Shown here one piece after another: positions 8,399-17,301 of a DNA stretch of 64,000 nucleotides. Source of the DNA: Agaricicola taiwanensis (lineage in GTDB: Bacteria > Pseudomonadota > Alphaproteobacteria > Rhizobiales > Methylopilaceae); contig NZ_BMCP01000002.1 of NCBI RefSeq assembly GCF_014635245.1, positions 1,054,001 to 1,118,000 on the forward strand. The letters run 5' to 3'. The notes beneath the pieces were generated by a model. It was given only the letters and a program-made list of their open reading frames with translations. It was not told where the DNA came from and made no database searches. The translations under genes were made by a program, and so were the position numbers. The number at the start of each line of letters is the position of its first letter. The first letter of the stretch is position 1.

Positions 8399-8991
8399 TG
8401 GAGAACATCTGGCTCTCCTGGAGCTCCGGCAAGGATTCCGCCTGGGCGCTCCATGAACTGCGAAGCGCCGGACGCCGCGTCACAGCGCTGGTCACCACCT
8501 TCCGGTCAGCCAACGACTGCATCCCCATGCATGAGGTGGCCATGGAACGGGTGCGCCTGCAGGCGGCGCGGACCGGGCTGCCGCTGATCGAGCAGCCTCT
8601 CCCCTCGCCCTGTCCCAACGAGGCCTATGAAGCGGCGATACGCGGCATCGTGCGACGCGCTGTAGCAGCGGGCGCAACCCATATGGCCTTCGGCGACCTC
8701 TTCCTTGAAGACATCAGGGCTTATCGCGAGGGGCTATTGGCCGGTAGTGGCCTAGCGCCGCTTTTTCCGCTCTGGGGACGGGACACAGGGCAGCTCGCAC
8801 ACGAGATGATCCGAAGCGGCCTTGATGCCGAGATCGTGGCGGTGGACGACGAGCGCCTGTCGCGCGATCCCGTAGGAACGCGCTTCGACAGTACCTTTCT
8901 GGAGGCGCTGCCTGATGGCATCGACCCGTGCGGGGAGAATGGTGAGTTTCACACCTTCGTCCTGAACGGGCCGATGTTCACCTCGTCCTGA
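8398..8991 (+). CDS. PP-loop ATPase, diphthine-ammonia ligase (Dph6)-like
   Basis: 197 residues. The PP-loop SWSSGKDSAWALH near the N-terminus binds ATP and places it in the adenylating N-type ATP pyrophosphatases; the middle GATHMAFGDLFLEDIRAYRE and C-terminal GENGEFHTFV are typical of the Dph6/MJ0570 family. In eukaryotes and archaea Dph6 amidates diphthine on elongation factor 2, but bacteria lack diphthamide, so the bacterial homologues must do another ATP-dependent amidation or ligation. The ATG at 8398 overlaps the stop of the flavin monooxygenase. It ends three bases before the convergent doxX. Family secure, substrate unknown. Confidence 0.82.
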   Translation: MENIWLSWSSGKDSAWALHELRSAGRRVTALVTTFRSANDCIPMHEVAMERVRLQAARTGLPLIEQPLPSPCPNEAYEAAIRGIVRRAVAAGATHMAFGDLFLEDIRAYREGLLAGSGLAPLFPLWGRDTGQLAHEMIRSGLDAEIVAVDDERLSRDPVGTRFDSTFLEALPDGIDPCGENGEFHTFVLNGPMFTSS

Positions 8992-8994
8992 GCC

Positions 8995-9444
8995 TTAGAA
9001 CTGCTTGCCGATCTTGGCATCAACCGACCAGGCGTTGGCGCCGCGGATCACGAAGAAGAACAGAATCGCCGCCCAGAGGATGGATTTCTCAGCTCCTTGA
9101 AGACCCTCGGCCTTCACGATCCAGTGGAAGTAAACCGTGACAAGCAGGACGAACATGCCCGCGAAGGAAGCCGGCCGGGTTAGGAGACCAATCGCGATCA
9201 GGATGCCGCCGAAGAACTCGGTGCAGGCCAGAAGAGGAGACCAGAAGGCGCCGGGATAAAATCCAAGACCTTCCACCATGCCGCTGGCACCAAAGGGATT
9301 TACGATCTTGGCGGAACCGTGGACGGCCAGGATGCCGCCCGCAACAACACGCAGCAGCGTTTCGGCGAAGGTCGACAGGCCGGCGTAAAGACCGCCGAGG
9401 GAAGGAATGATCAGGCGCGGCGTGGTTTGCGGATTCAGGGACAA
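8995..9444 (-). CDS. DoxX-family membrane protein
   Basis: 149 residues with four hydrophobic helices and the DoxX pattern: LLRVVAGGILAVHGSAKI in helix 1, ACTEFFGGILIAIGLLTRPAS around helix 2-3, and a C-terminal helix ILFFFVIRGANAWSVD. Bacterial DoxX proteins are small inner-membrane proteins linked to quinone or redox chemistry, but function differs by member. I choose the TTG at 9444 because a GAGGAGG ribosome binding site lies five bases upstream; an ATG at 9483 is possible. It follows era by 123 bases, in the place where many related genomes have recO. Confidence 0.85.
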   Translation of the reverse strand: MSLNPQTTPRLIIPSLGGLYAGLSTFAETLLRVVAGGILAVHGSAKIVNPFGASGMVEGLGFYPGAFWSPLLACTEFFGGILIAIGLLTRPASFAGMFVLLVTVYFHWIVKAEGLQGAEKSILWAAILFFFVIRGANAWSVDAKIGKQF

Positions 9445-9567
9445 TGTAGCCTCCTCACGTGAATGCGCCCATTGGACGCACATCACGCTGAGTCGCAACT
9501 GATATGCGCGTGAAAATCCCCCGCTTTTATGCACGCTCGATCTTGCATCGGCGCACAACGGCGAGCG

Positions 9568-10470
9568 TCAGTCCGGAAACTCCAGCCCCATCTCGCGGTA
9601 GCGTTCCGGATCATTGGCCCAGTTCTCGCGCACCTTCACGAAGAGGAAGAGGTGCACGTCGACCTCCGCCATCTCGGCGATCTCCTTGCGGGCGGCGGTC
9701 GAGATGGCCTTGATGGTCTGCCCTGCCTTGCCGATCACGATCTTTTTCTGGCTGTCGCGCTCCACATATATCGTCTGTTCGATGCGCACCGAGCCATCCC
9801 CCTGCACCTTCCACTGCTCGGTCTCCACATGGCTCTCGTAAGGGAGTTCCTCATGAAGGCGCAGGAACAGTTTTTCCCGAGTGATCTCGGCGGCCAACAT
9901 GCGCAGCGGCAGATCGGAAATCTGATCTTCCGGATAGAGCCACGGCCCTTCCGGCAATCGTGTCTCCAACCAGGTCATGACATCGGCGACACCGCTCCCG
10001 GTCAGAGCCGAGACCATGAAGGTCTTTTCGAAATCGGCCTTCTCTGCGGCGAGTGCGGCGAGCTTCAGAAGCACTTCAGGCCGCACCAGATCGACCTTGT
10101 TGAGGATCAGGAACTTCGGCTGCCGCACATCACCGAGCCGTTCCAGAATGGCAAGATTGGCGTCATCCAGGCCTTTCTTCGCGTCGATCAACAGACCTGC
10201 GATATCGGCATCGCCTGCCCCCCCCCAGGCGCTGGATACCATAGCCCGATCGAGCCGCCGCTTCGGGGCGAAGATGCCGGGCGTATCAACGAAGACGACC
10301 TGGGTCGGACCGGACATGGCGATGCCGCGCACGAGTGTCCGGGTCGTCTGCACCTTATGGCTCACGATGGAGACCTTCGCACCGACGAGCGCATTCAAGA
10401 GCGTCGATTTGCCGGCGTTGGGAGCACCCAACAGGGCCACAAAGCCAGCCCGCTTCACGTCGTCAGCCAT
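9568..10470 (-). CDS. era: GTPase Era
   Basis: 300 residues. Ribosome-associated GTPase that binds the 3' end of 16S rRNA and is needed for 30S maturation. G1 [16 protein letters not shown] (15-30), G3 VDTPGI and G4 NKVD define the G domain; the C-terminal KH domain contains VIGKAGQTIKAISTAARKEI. Its ATG (10470) lies inside the end of rnc (8-base overlap), giving translational coupling. It is the distal gene of the rpoZ-to-era minus-strand chain. Confidence 0.97.
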   Translation of the reverse strand: MADDVKRAGFVALLGAPNAGKSTLLNALVGAKVSIVSHKVQTTRTLVRGIAMSGPTQVVFVDTPGIFAPKRRLDRAMVSSAWGGAGDADIAGLLIDAKKGLDDANLAILERLGDVRQPKFLILNKVDLVRPEVLLKLAALAAEKADFEKTFMVSALTGSGVADVMTWLETRLPEGPWLYPEDQISDLPLRMLAAEITREKLFLRLHEELPYESHVETEQWKVQGDGSVRIEQTIYVERDSQKKIVIGKAGQTIKAISTAARKEIAEMAEVDVHLFLFVKVRENWANDPERYREMGLEFPD

Positions 10471-11173
10471 TGGCCTTGTCTCCCCATACGCCTTCGCGCA
10501 TCAACATCACTTCCGCGGCCATCTGTTCGGCGACACGTTTGGAGCGCCCGGTGCCCTCGGCATCATCCAGTCCGGCCACGGAAACAGTAACGCGGAATAC
10601 GGGATCATGGTCCGGGCCGGACCGGGCCTTTTCACGATAGAGCGGGATGGCAAGGCCCCGCCCCTGCGCCCACTCCTGCAGAGCCGTCTTCGCATCATGC
10701 AGCGGCCGCTGCGGCCTGTTGAGGCGCTCGCCCCAGAAGCGGACCACCAGTTCGTCCGCCGCGGCAAGACCGCCATCGAGAAAAACGGCGCCCACGATGG
10801 CCTCGCAGATATCCGCCAGAATAGCCTTCTTTCGCCGCCCGCCCGAATGCGCCTCGCCGGCACCTAGCCGAATGGCAGGCGCGGCCTCCATCGCCGCGGC
10901 CACTTCGGCGCAGGTGTCGGCGCGGACGAGATCCGCCAGCCGCCGCGACAGCTCCCCCTCCTCGGCCTCTGGAAAGGCTTTCAGCAGCATGTTGCACACG
11001 GCAAGGCCGAGAACCCGGTCGCCCAAAAACTCGAGCCGCTGGTAGCTGCCCAGCCGCGATCCGTCATTCGGCAAGGCGCTGATGTGCGTCAGCGCCTGCT
11101 CCAGCAGGGCTTTGTCTTTAAAGTGATAGCCGAGATGCGCTTCGAGCCCGGCAAGGACATGAACGCGCTTCAT
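10463..11173 (-). CDS. rnc: Ribonuclease III
   Basis: Double-strand-specific endonuclease that processes rRNA precursors and structured mRNAs. 236 residues from the ATG at 11173, chosen because it forms an ATGA overlap with the lepB stop; a longer frame up to 11224 would run far into lepB. The RNase III signature RLEFLGDRVLGL carries catalytic acidic residues, a second metal-binding acidic cluster DICEAIVGAVFLDGG follows, and a C-terminal dsRNA-binding domain contains KTALQEWAQGRG. It is coupled both to lepB upstream and era downstream. Confidence 0.96.
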   Translation of the reverse strand: MKRVHVLAGLEAHLGYHFKDKALLEQALTHISALPNDGSRLGSYQRLEFLGDRVLGLAVCNMLLKAFPEAEEGELSRRLADLVRADTCAEVAAAMEAAPAIRLGAGEAHSGGRRKKAILADICEAIVGAVFLDGGLAAADELVVRFWGERLNRPQRPLHDAKTALQEWAQGRGLAIPLYREKARSGPDHDPVFRVTVSVAGLDDAEGTGRSKRVAEQMAAEVMLMREGVWGDKANG

Positions 11174-11925
11174 CCGAGAAGGTCGAAGATGCGGCCCCAG
11201 CGCACGGTCCAGGGCCAATTCCACACAGCCCAGGCCGGCGACCCTTCTTCCACGGAGAAGAAGATGATCTGGGCCTTACCAACCAGATTCTCGTAAGGAA
11301 CATATCCGACGGCGGACAGAACGCGGCTGTCGGTGGAGTTGTCGCGGTTGTCGCCCATCATGAAGTAGTGACCGGCCGGTACTTCATAGACATTCGTGGT
11401 GTCGTAATAGCCGTTCTCAACGAGATCGAGGGTCTCGTAGCTCACGCCATTGGGCAGCGTCTCACGGTATTTCGGGACCCTGACGGTACGCCCATCGGGT
11501 TCCTGCTCAACATAATCCTCGACGCGCTCGCGTTTCACCGGTTCGCCGTTGATATGCAGCACACCATCCATCATCTGGATGCGATCACCAGGCAGGCCGA
11601 TCACACGCTTGATATAGTCAGTGGAATTGTCGGTCGGCAGCTTGAACACGACCACGTCGCCACGCTCCGGTTCCGATCCCATGATGCGGCCGGAGAACAG
11701 GGGTGGCGAAAAGGGAATCGAATAGCGGCTGTAGCCATAGGAATATTTCGACACGAAGAGATAGTCGCCGACCAGAAGCGTGTCCTTCATGGAACCGGAG
11801 GGAATCGAAAAGGGCTGGAAAAGGACGGTCCTGATAACGACGGCGATCAGCAGCGCGTGCACGATCACCTTGACGGTCTCAAGGAAACCGCCTTCCGATT
11901 TGCTGCTGTCGCTGCTCACGCTCAT
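11170..11925 (-). CDS. lepB: Signal peptidase I
   Basis: Inner-membrane serine protease that removes Sec and Tat signal peptides. 251 residues from the ATG at 11925 (a TTG extension to 11991 is less likely). One membrane anchor (about 18-36), then the catalytic serine in FSIPSGSMKDTL (S45) and the catalytic lysine in DYIKRVIGLPGD (K106); box E GDNRDNSTDSR is intact. An ATGA overlap couples it to rnc. It would process exported proteins such as SurA, LptD and the Tyr/Pro-rich protein in this window. Confidence 0.96.
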   Translation of the reverse strand: MSVSSDSSKSEGGFLETVKVIVHALLIAVVIRTVLFQPFSIPSGSMKDTLLVGDYLFVSKYSYGYSRYSIPFSPPLFSGRIMGSEPERGDVVVFKLPTDNSTDYIKRVIGLPGDRIQMMDGVLHINGEPVKRERVEDYVEQEPDGRTVRVPKYRETLPNGVSYETLDLVENGYYDTTNVYEVPAGHYFMMGDNRDNSTDSRVLSAVGYVPYENLVGKAQIIFFSVEEGSPAWAVWNWPWTVRWGRIFDLLG

Positions 11926-12000
11926 TGCCTCATGTCCGCTTCGGTCACGCTTTTCTGATGGTCTGATAGCCGCCTGTGCCCCTGCGCGCAACGCAGGCGG

Positions 12001-12399
12001 TCATTCGGGAACGGCGCTGATGATCACCATAGCCTGGGCCAAGGGATAGTCGTCGGTCAGCGTGATGTGGATATCGGGCTTGTAGCCCTCCGGCACCAGA
12101 CGCTCCAGATGTCGCAGGGCGCCGCCGCTCAACGTCAGGGTCGGCCGGCCCGATGGAAGATTGACCACCGCCATGTCGCGCCAGAAGGTTCCTTGCGCCA
12201 ATCCGGTGCCGAGCGCCTTGGCACAGGCCTCCTTGGCGGCGAAGCGCTTGGCATAGGTCGCCGCCCGATTGGCCCGGCGTTCCGCCTTTGCGATCTCTGT
12301 CTCTGTGAAGACCCGGCGGATGAATCTGTCGCCAAAACGCTCGAGGGTCTTCTCGATGCGCCTGATGTCGGTCAGATCCGATCCTACCCCGATGATCAT
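12001..12399 (-). CDS. acpS: Holo-[acyl-carrier-protein] synthase
   Basis: AcpS transfers 4'-phosphopantetheine from CoA to the serine of AcpP, whose gene is also in this window (34650-34886). 132 residues. Metal ligands lie in [13 protein letters not shown] (D8) and in [15 protein letters not shown] (the Glu of AKEA), both intact. The ATG overlaps the pdxJ stop as ATGA, so the two are translationally coupled, a common alphaproteobacterial arrangement. 75 bases separate it from lepB. Confidence 0.96.
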   Translation of the reverse strand: MIIGVGSDLTDIRRIEKTLERFGDRFIRRVFTETEIAKAERRANRAATYAKRFAAKEACAKALGTGLAQGTFWRDMAVVNLPSGRPTLTLSGGALRHLERLVPEGYKPDIHITLTDDYPLAQAMVIISAVPE

Positions 12400-13157
12400 G
12401 CCGGCTCCCGCACCAGATCCCGGCCGAGTTGCATGGCCGCCTGCATCCGTTTGATCGCCGCATCCATGCCGCCGAAGATGGCTTCGCCGATCAGGAAGTG
12501 GCCGATGTTTAGCTCTGCAATCTCAGGGAGTGCCGAGATCGCCTCGGCAGTGACGTAATCGAGGCCGTGACCGGCATGGATCTCCAAACCAAGCTCGCGA
12601 CCCAGCCGGCTGGCGGTTTTCAGCCGTTCAAATTCATCGGCCGCACGAGCGCCCGATATGCCGCCGATAGCCTCGCACCAGGTGCCGGTGTGGAGTTCGA
12701 CGACCGGCGCGCCAAGCGACACGGCGGCATGAATGGCTGCCTCGCTGGGCTCTATGAAAAGCGAAACGCGAATATGCGCCGCGCTGAGTTCGCCAATGAT
12801 CGGACGAAGTTGTTCGATCTGGCCGACGACGTCGAGGCCGCCCTCGGTGGTTCGCTCCTCGCGCTTTTCCGGCACCAGGCAGACCGCGTGAGGCGCGGTT
12901 TGCAGCGCGATACGGAGCATCTCGCTGGTGGCGGCCATTTCGAGGTTGAGCGGCGCGCTGATCTCGGACCTCAGCCGCGCGATATCGTCATCGCGGATGT
13001 GCCGGCGATCCTCGCGCAGATGCGCCGTAATGCCGTCTGCCCCGGCGGCGACGGCAGCCTGCGCCGCGCGCACGGGATCGGGATGACGGCCGCCACGAGC
13101 ATTACGAACAGTGGCGACATGGTCGATGTTGACCCCAAGGCGAAGGGATGACGTCAT
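12396..13157 (-). CDS. pdxJ: Pyridoxine 5'-phosphate synthase
   Basis: Condenses 1-deoxy-D-xylulose 5-phosphate with 3-amino-2-oxopropyl phosphate to give pyridoxine 5'-phosphate (DXP-dependent vitamin B6 route). 253 residues from the ATG at 13157, which forms an ATGA overlap with the preceding DUF2062 gene; the open frame upstream is not needed. Motifs [16 protein letters not shown] at the N-terminus, [12 protein letters not shown] and the C-terminal [14 protein letters not shown] are family hallmarks. PdxA, which feeds it, is encoded at 28221-29225. Confidence 0.97.
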   Translation of the reverse strand: MTSSLRLGVNIDHVATVRNARGGRHPDPVRAAQAAVAAGADGITAHLREDRRHIRDDDIARLRSEISAPLNLEMAATSEMLRIALQTAPHAVCLVPEKREERTTEGGLDVVGQIEQLRPIIGELSAAHIRVSLFIEPSEAAIHAAVSLGAPVVELHTGTWCEAIGGISGARAADEFERLKTASRLGRELGLEIHAGHGLDYVTAEAISALPEIAELNIGHFLIGEAIFGGMDAAIKRMQAAMQLGRDLVREPA

Positions 13158-13708
13158 TCTGCAGCCTCGACAGCAAGAATGGGCAAACGCCGCGCGGAAA
13201 TACGTTCGCGCCGCTGCGACTGCGCCTTGGTGACCGTCCACCGGACCGGAAGATAAAACAGCGTGGCGGCCGCAAGCCCGAGCACCACGGAGCCCAGTGT
13301 CAAAGGCTCGATGATGGGAAGCAGCAGCGCGAAGGACGGTTTGGCCAGGAAAGCTTCGAAGGCGCCGTCGGCGGCATGGCCGATGAAGATCTTGCCCAGT
13401 TCGAACCCCGCGAACCAGAAGAAGGGGAAGGTCAGCGGATTGCCGACAAGGCTTGCCATCGCGGCAACGATGATATTTCCCCCCGCCAGCAACGCGACCA
13501 GTCCTGCAATCAGGACATGCAAACCAAGGAAGGGCGTGAACGCCGCGAAAATGCCGACGGCGACACCGGCCGCGATGGCGTGAGGCGAGCCCGGCACCCG
13601 CATGATGCGCTTCACGTGGCAGCGCACGGCACGGCGCAGGCCATTGCGCGGCCAGATCATGCCGCGCAGACGGGCCATCGGGGTCAGGGGAACTCGGCGG
13701 CGGAACAT
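13154..13708 (-). CDS. DUF2062 membrane protein
   Basis: 184 residues from the ATG at 13708; longer starts would run into pyrE. A basic N-terminus ([16 protein letters not shown]) precedes the DUF2062 core: [20 protein letters not shown], a second hydrophobic hairpin [15 protein letters not shown], then [16 protein letters not shown] and a C-terminal helix. Likely an inner-membrane protein of unknown activity. It is the conserved companion of pdxJ in alphaproteobacteria and overlaps it by four bases, with pyrE 41 bases upstream. Confidence 0.88.
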   Translation of the reverse strand: MFRRRVPLTPMARLRGMIWPRNGLRRAVRCHVKRIMRVPGSPHAIAAGVAVGIFAAFTPFLGLHVLIAGLVALLAGGNIIVAAMASLVGNPLTFPFFWFAGFELGKIFIGHAADGAFEAFLAKPSFALLLPIIEPLTLGSVVLGLAAATLFYLPVRWTVTKAQSQRRERISARRLPILAVEAAE

Positions 13709-13749
13709 GGGTGGCCTATGAATAGAAACACAGCCGGAATTAAGGCACG

Positions 13750-14343
13750 TCAAGCGGGCGCCTGGCCCAAAGCACGGCTTCCCGGCTTCACGGCGGGAAG
13801 CGCCGCCAGTTCCGGCGGCAGGGCGTCCGCAGGATAGGCCGGAATATCCAGCGTCACCAGTGAAACCAAAGGCACACCAAGATCGGCGTTGCCGCCGGAG
13901 CGATCGATGAGGCATGCCGCGCCGACGATCTCTCCTGGAACATCGGCGATGGACGCCAGGCACTCGCGCGAGGACAGGCCGGTGGTGACGATATCCTCCA
14001 CCATCACCACGCGCGCGCCCGCCGGAATGGAGAAGCCACGGCGCAGGACGAACTGACCACTCTCCCGCTCCACAAATACTGCCTTCGCGCCGAGATGCCG
14101 CGCCGTCTCATAGCCCGGCACGATGCCGCCGATGGCCGGGGACACCACATAATCGATCTTGCCGAAAGCGGCGGCGATCTTTTCCGCCATGGCCTTGCAA
14201 ACAATCTCTGTTTTCGCCGGGTCCATGAAGACGAACATCTTCTGCAGGAAGACCGGGCTGTGCAGGCCGGAGGACAGGATGAAATGCCCCTCCAGCAGAG
14301 CGCCAGCGTCGCGGAAAACCTGGAGAACGTCGTCTTGGGTCAT
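13750..14343 (-). CDS. pyrE: Orotate phosphoribosyltransferase
   Basis: Adds the PRPP-derived ribose phosphate to orotate, the fifth step of UMP synthesis. 197 residues. The PRPP-binding loop [16 protein letters not shown] is clear; upstream, [12 protein letters not shown] contacts orotate and [19 protein letters not shown] follows. The catalytic flexible loop around [14 protein letters not shown] is present. It sits between rsh and DUF2062 on the same strand; pyrB and a pyrC-like gene lie 47 kb away at the other end of the window. Confidence 0.96.
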   Translation of the reverse strand: MTQDDVLQVFRDAGALLEGHFILSSGLHSPVFLQKMFVFMDPAKTEIVCKAMAEKIAAAFGKIDYVVSPAIGGIVPGYETARHLGAKAVFVERESGQFVLRRGFSIPAGARVVMVEDIVTTGLSSRECLASIADVPGEIVGAACLIDRSGGNADLGVPLVSLVTLDIPAYPADALPPELAALPAVKPGSRALGQAPA

Positions 14344-14420
14344 GGGGAACAGTCCTTAGCTCGTCGGGTTCGGGCAGGTCATAGCAGAAAATGGCCCGAC
14401 GGAAGAGGTAGAGCCGGGAT

Positions 14421-16622
14421 TCAGCCGTTGACGCGCTCAACGGCGCTGACGACGGGCCGCGTCCTCAGATCCCGGATGATGTCGGTGAGATGCTTGAGGT
14501 CGAAGACGGCAAGATCAAACAGCATGTCGTGGAAATCAGGCGAATGGGCAATCATCGTCAGGTTTTCGATGTTGCTGTCGTGCGAGCCGATGACACCCGT
14601 GATGTCTGCGAGAGAGCCCGGCTCATTGATCGACGTTACCCGGATCTGGACCGGGAAGCGCTCGCCACGCGCCGCGTCGACATCCCAGCGGACGTCCAGC
14701 CAGCGCTCTGGATGATCATCAAAGTCGGTCAGGGCGGGCGACTGGATCGGATAGATCGTGATGCCCTCACCCGGCGTCAGGATACCGACGATACGATCGC
14801 CTGGAACCGCACCGCCATTGGGTGCAAAAGAGACCGGCAGATCACCACGCAAGCCACGGATCGGGATAGCCCGGCCGCTCTTTTCCTCGGTTCCCGGCAC
14901 GCGAAAGCGCAGGTTTTCGGCATGGCTGAGGCCGAACCAGCCACCACCTTCAGCGCGTTTTTCTGTGACAACTCCCGGGTCTTTCACCTCAGGATAAACG
15001 GCGCGGACCACATCGCTCGACCGCATCTCGCCGCGCCCGACGGCGGCAAGGACGTCGTCAACTTCTTTTCTCGCCAATCGCGGCAAGGCCGCCTTCAGAA
15101 GGGCATCCGTATAGGCCTTGCCCGCACGCTCGAAGGCACGCTCGATGATCTGCCGTCCAAAGCCCGCATATTGTGCGCGGACGGCGGCGCGGGTCGCCCG
15201 CCGGATAGCTGCCCGTGCCTTCCCCGTCACCACGATGGACTCCCAGGCGGCGGGAGGCTGCTTCACATTGGATCTGACGATCTCGACTTCGTCGCCATTC
15301 TGGAGATGTGAAACGAGAGGAGCGATCCGACCGTTGATCTTGGCTCCGACGCATGAGTTGCCGACGTCGGTATGAACGGCATAGGCAAAATCGATAGGCG
15401 TCGCGCCGCGGGGCAAGGCAATCAGCTTTCCCTTGGGCGTGAAGCAGAAGACCTGATCCTGGAAGAGCTCCAGCTTGGTGTGTTCGAGAAATTCCTCGGG
15501 GCTGTCACCTTCGTTCAAAAGCTCGATGGTGCGGCGCAGCCAATCGTAGGCGCGGCTGTCCTGCGAAAGCTGTCCTGTCGGTGAGATAAGGCCGTCCTTG
15601 TAGAGCGCATGCGCCGCGATGCCGAGTTCGGCGATTTCGTTCATGGCATCGGTGCGGATCTGAAGCTCGACCCGCTGATGCCGCGGACCGATCACGGTGG
15701 TATGGAGCGAACGATAATCGTTCTGCTTGGGCGTCGAGATGTAGTCCTTGTACCGGCCCGGCACCATGGGCCAGGTGGTGTGGACGACGCCGAGCGCGCG
15801 GTAGCAGTCCTCGATGGTCGGCACGATGACGCGAAAGCCGAAGATGTCGGAGAGTTGCTCGAAGGCGACAGCCTTGCTCTCCATCTTGTGCCAGATGGAA
15901 TATGGCCGCTTCTCGCGGCCGCGGATCACCGCTTCGATGCCGCGATCCGCCAGCTTCTGCGACAGCTGGCTTTCGATTTCCTCGATCAGGCCGAGAGATC
16001 GCTCCTTGAGCCGCTCCAGCCGCTGCAGGATCGTCGTGCGCGCCTCGGGAAAAAGGTGACTGAAGGATAGCTCCTCCAGTTCATCTCGCATTTCCTGCAT
16101 ACCCATGCGGCCGGCAAGCGGAGCATAGATATCCAGCGTCTCCTGTGCGATGCGTCCGCGCTTTTCCGCCGGAGCGTAGTGCAGCGTGCGCATGTTGTGG
16201 AGCCGGTCGGCCAGCTTCACCAAAAGCACGCGCACGTCATCGGCGATCGCGAGCAGAAGCTTGCGCAGGTTTTCAGCCTGCGCGGCCTGCTTCGAGACGA
16301 GATCAAGCTTCTTCAGCTTGGTCAGGCCCTCGACAAGACGCCCGATGTCCTTGCCGAACAGGGCATCGATCTCGTCGCGCGTGGTGTCGGTATCCTCGAT
16401 GGTGTCATGCAGAAGCGCCGCAACAATGGTCGCGGTGTCCAGCTTGAACTCCGTCAGGATGGCGGCCACTTCGAGGGGATGGGAGAAATAGGGATCGCCC
16501 GAAGCCCGCTTCTGCGAGCCGTGCGCCTTCATGGCATAAACGTAAGCGCGATTGAGGATCGCCTCGTCCGCCTGAGGATTATAAGCCTTTACCCGTTCGA
16601 CCAGTTCGTACTGCCGGATCAT
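14421..16622 (-). CDS. rsh: Bifunctional (p)ppGpp synthetase/hydrolase (Rel/SpoT homologue)
   Basis: 733 residues with the full long-RSH layout: HD hydrolase domain (about 25-175) with HD and ED motifs intact (ALLHDTIEDTD, H72-D73 and E76-D77), a synthetase domain (about 230-350) with REKRPYSIWHKM and NDYRSLHTTV, a TGS domain (about 385-450, PRGATPIDFAYAVHTDVG), and a C-terminal ACT domain (about 655-730). Both catalytic halves look functional, so one protein should make and degrade (p)ppGpp, as is normal in alphaproteobacteria. It lies downstream of rpoZ, a partner of (p)ppGpp in many bacteria, separated by 127 bases holding a stable hairpin. Confidence 0.96.
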   Translation of the reverse strand: MIRQYELVERVKAYNPQADEAILNRAYVYAMKAHGSQKRASGDPYFSHPLEVAAILTEFKLDTATIVAALLHDTIEDTDTTRDEIDALFGKDIGRLVEGLTKLKKLDLVSKQAAQAENLRKLLLAIADDVRVLLVKLADRLHNMRTLHYAPAEKRGRIAQETLDIYAPLAGRMGMQEMRDELEELSFSHLFPEARTTILQRLERLKERSLGLIEEIESQLSQKLADRGIEAVIRGREKRPYSIWHKMESKAVAFEQLSDIFGFRVIVPTIEDCYRALGVVHTTWPMVPGRYKDYISTPKQNDYRSLHTTVIGPRHQRVELQIRTDAMNEIAELGIAAHALYKDGLISPTGQLSQDSRAYDWLRRTIELLNEGDSPEEFLEHTKLELFQDQVFCFTPKGKLIALPRGATPIDFAYAVHTDVGNSCVGAKINGRIAPLVSHLQNGDEVEIVRSNVKQPPAAWESIVVTGKARAAIRRATRAAVRAQYAGFGRQIIERAFERAGKAYTDALLKAALPRLARKEVDDVLAAVGRGEMRSSDVVRAVYPEVKDPGVVTEKRAEGGGWFGLSHAENLRFRVPGTEEKSGRAIPIRGLRGDLPVSFAPNGGAVPGDRIVGILTPGEGITIYPIQSPALTDFDDHPERWLDVRWDVDAARGERFPVQIRVTSINEPGSLADITGVIGSHDSNIENLTMIAHSPDFHDMLFDLAVFDLKHLTDIIRDLRTRPVVSAVERVNG

Positions 16623-16701
16623 TCCACACGACCGCCGGAGTGGCCGTGATGGCCCTCACTTTTCCGCTATCTGATATCGAACGGGTTAACATCAGACGCA
16701 A

Positions 16702-16721
16702 GTGGCGCCCGAAGGCGCCAC
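16702..16721 (-). terminator. UUCG-tetraloop hairpin between rpoZ and rsh
   Basis: Perfect 8-bp stem GTGGCGCC/GGCGCCAC. On the minus strand the loop reads TTCG closed by C-G, i.e. an RNA C(UUCG)G tetraloop, exceptionally stable. It lies 29 bases past the rpoZ stop and about 80 bases before the rsh start. No U-run follows, so it may attenuate or protect rpoZ mRNA rather than fully terminate. Confidence 0.45.
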
Positions 16722-16749
16722 CAAACTTCATGCGTCCGCAAGAAGCGGA

Positions 16750-17136
16750 TCACTCGTCGTCGTCGCTCGAAGTCGGAGGAGCGAGCCCTTCCAGACCACG
16801 CAGCAGGTCTTCCTCGGTCATGCGGTCGAATTGCACGTCCGGCGTATCGGCCGAAGCGCCACCGGCCGGCGGCAGCATCGGAACGAGCTCGGCCTCGGGC
16901 TCGTCGACCTCGACGTATTTCTGCAGGGAGTGGATCAGATCTTCCTTGAGATCTTCCGGGCTGACAGTCTCCTCAGCGATCTCGCGCAGGGCAACGACAG
17001 GGTTCTTGTCGTTGTCCCGATCGACGGTCAGCGGCTGGCCACCTGCGATCATCTTGGCGCGATGTCCGGCCAGGAGAACCAGTTCAAAGCGATTTTCAAC
17101 CTTGTCGACGCAATCTTCGACAGTGACGCGAGCCAT
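16750..17136 (-). CDS. rpoZ: RNA polymerase omega subunit
   Basis: 128 residues. The N-terminal 65 residues carry the omega core ([21 protein letters not shown] start, then AGHRAKM and [14 protein letters not shown]), which clamps the beta-prime C-terminus and aids assembly. The remaining acidic, low-complexity tail (Pro/Ala/Glu/Asp, ending TSSDDDE) is longer than in E. coli omega and typical of alphaproteobacteria. First gene of the chain leading to rsh, pyrE, pdxJ, acpS, lepB, rnc and era. A plausible promoter lies at 17176-17204. Confidence 0.96.
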   Translation of the reverse strand: MARVTVEDCVDKVENRFELVLLAGHRAKMIAGGQPLTVDRDNDKNPVVALREIAEETVSPEDLKEDLIHSLQKYVEVDEPEAELVPMLPPAGGASADTPDVQFDRMTEEDLLRGLEGLAPPTSSDDDE

Positions 17137-17175
17137 GGCCCGTCCTCATATTTCGGGGTGTGGAGATTTGGGTTT

Positions 17176-17204
17176 CACATAACCCAGGGCAGACCCCGGT
17201 GCAA
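17176..17204 (-). promoter_or_regulatory. Candidate sigma-70 promoter for rpoZ
   Basis: Minus strand TTGCAC (17204-17199), 17-base spacer, TATGTG (17181-17176), about 40 bases before the rpoZ ATG. It lies almost back to back with the candidate promoter of the divergent NYN gene. Confidence 0.4.
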
Positions 17205-17210
17205 CCCACC

Positions 17211-17239
17211 ATGACAGATTGACGTCGTTGCGGTAAAAT
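17211..17239 (+). promoter_or_regulatory. Candidate sigma-70 promoter for the NYN-domain gene
   Basis: ATGACA (17211-17216), 17-base spacer, TAAAAT (17234-17239). The start codon lies 63 bases past the -10; a small inverted repeat GTGCT-CTT-AGCAC lies in the leader. Confidence 0.45.
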
Positions 17240-17301
17240 GTTCAAAACGGAAGGTTCAGTGCTCTTAGCACACCATTGATCGTAAAGACGAAGGATTTTT
17301 T

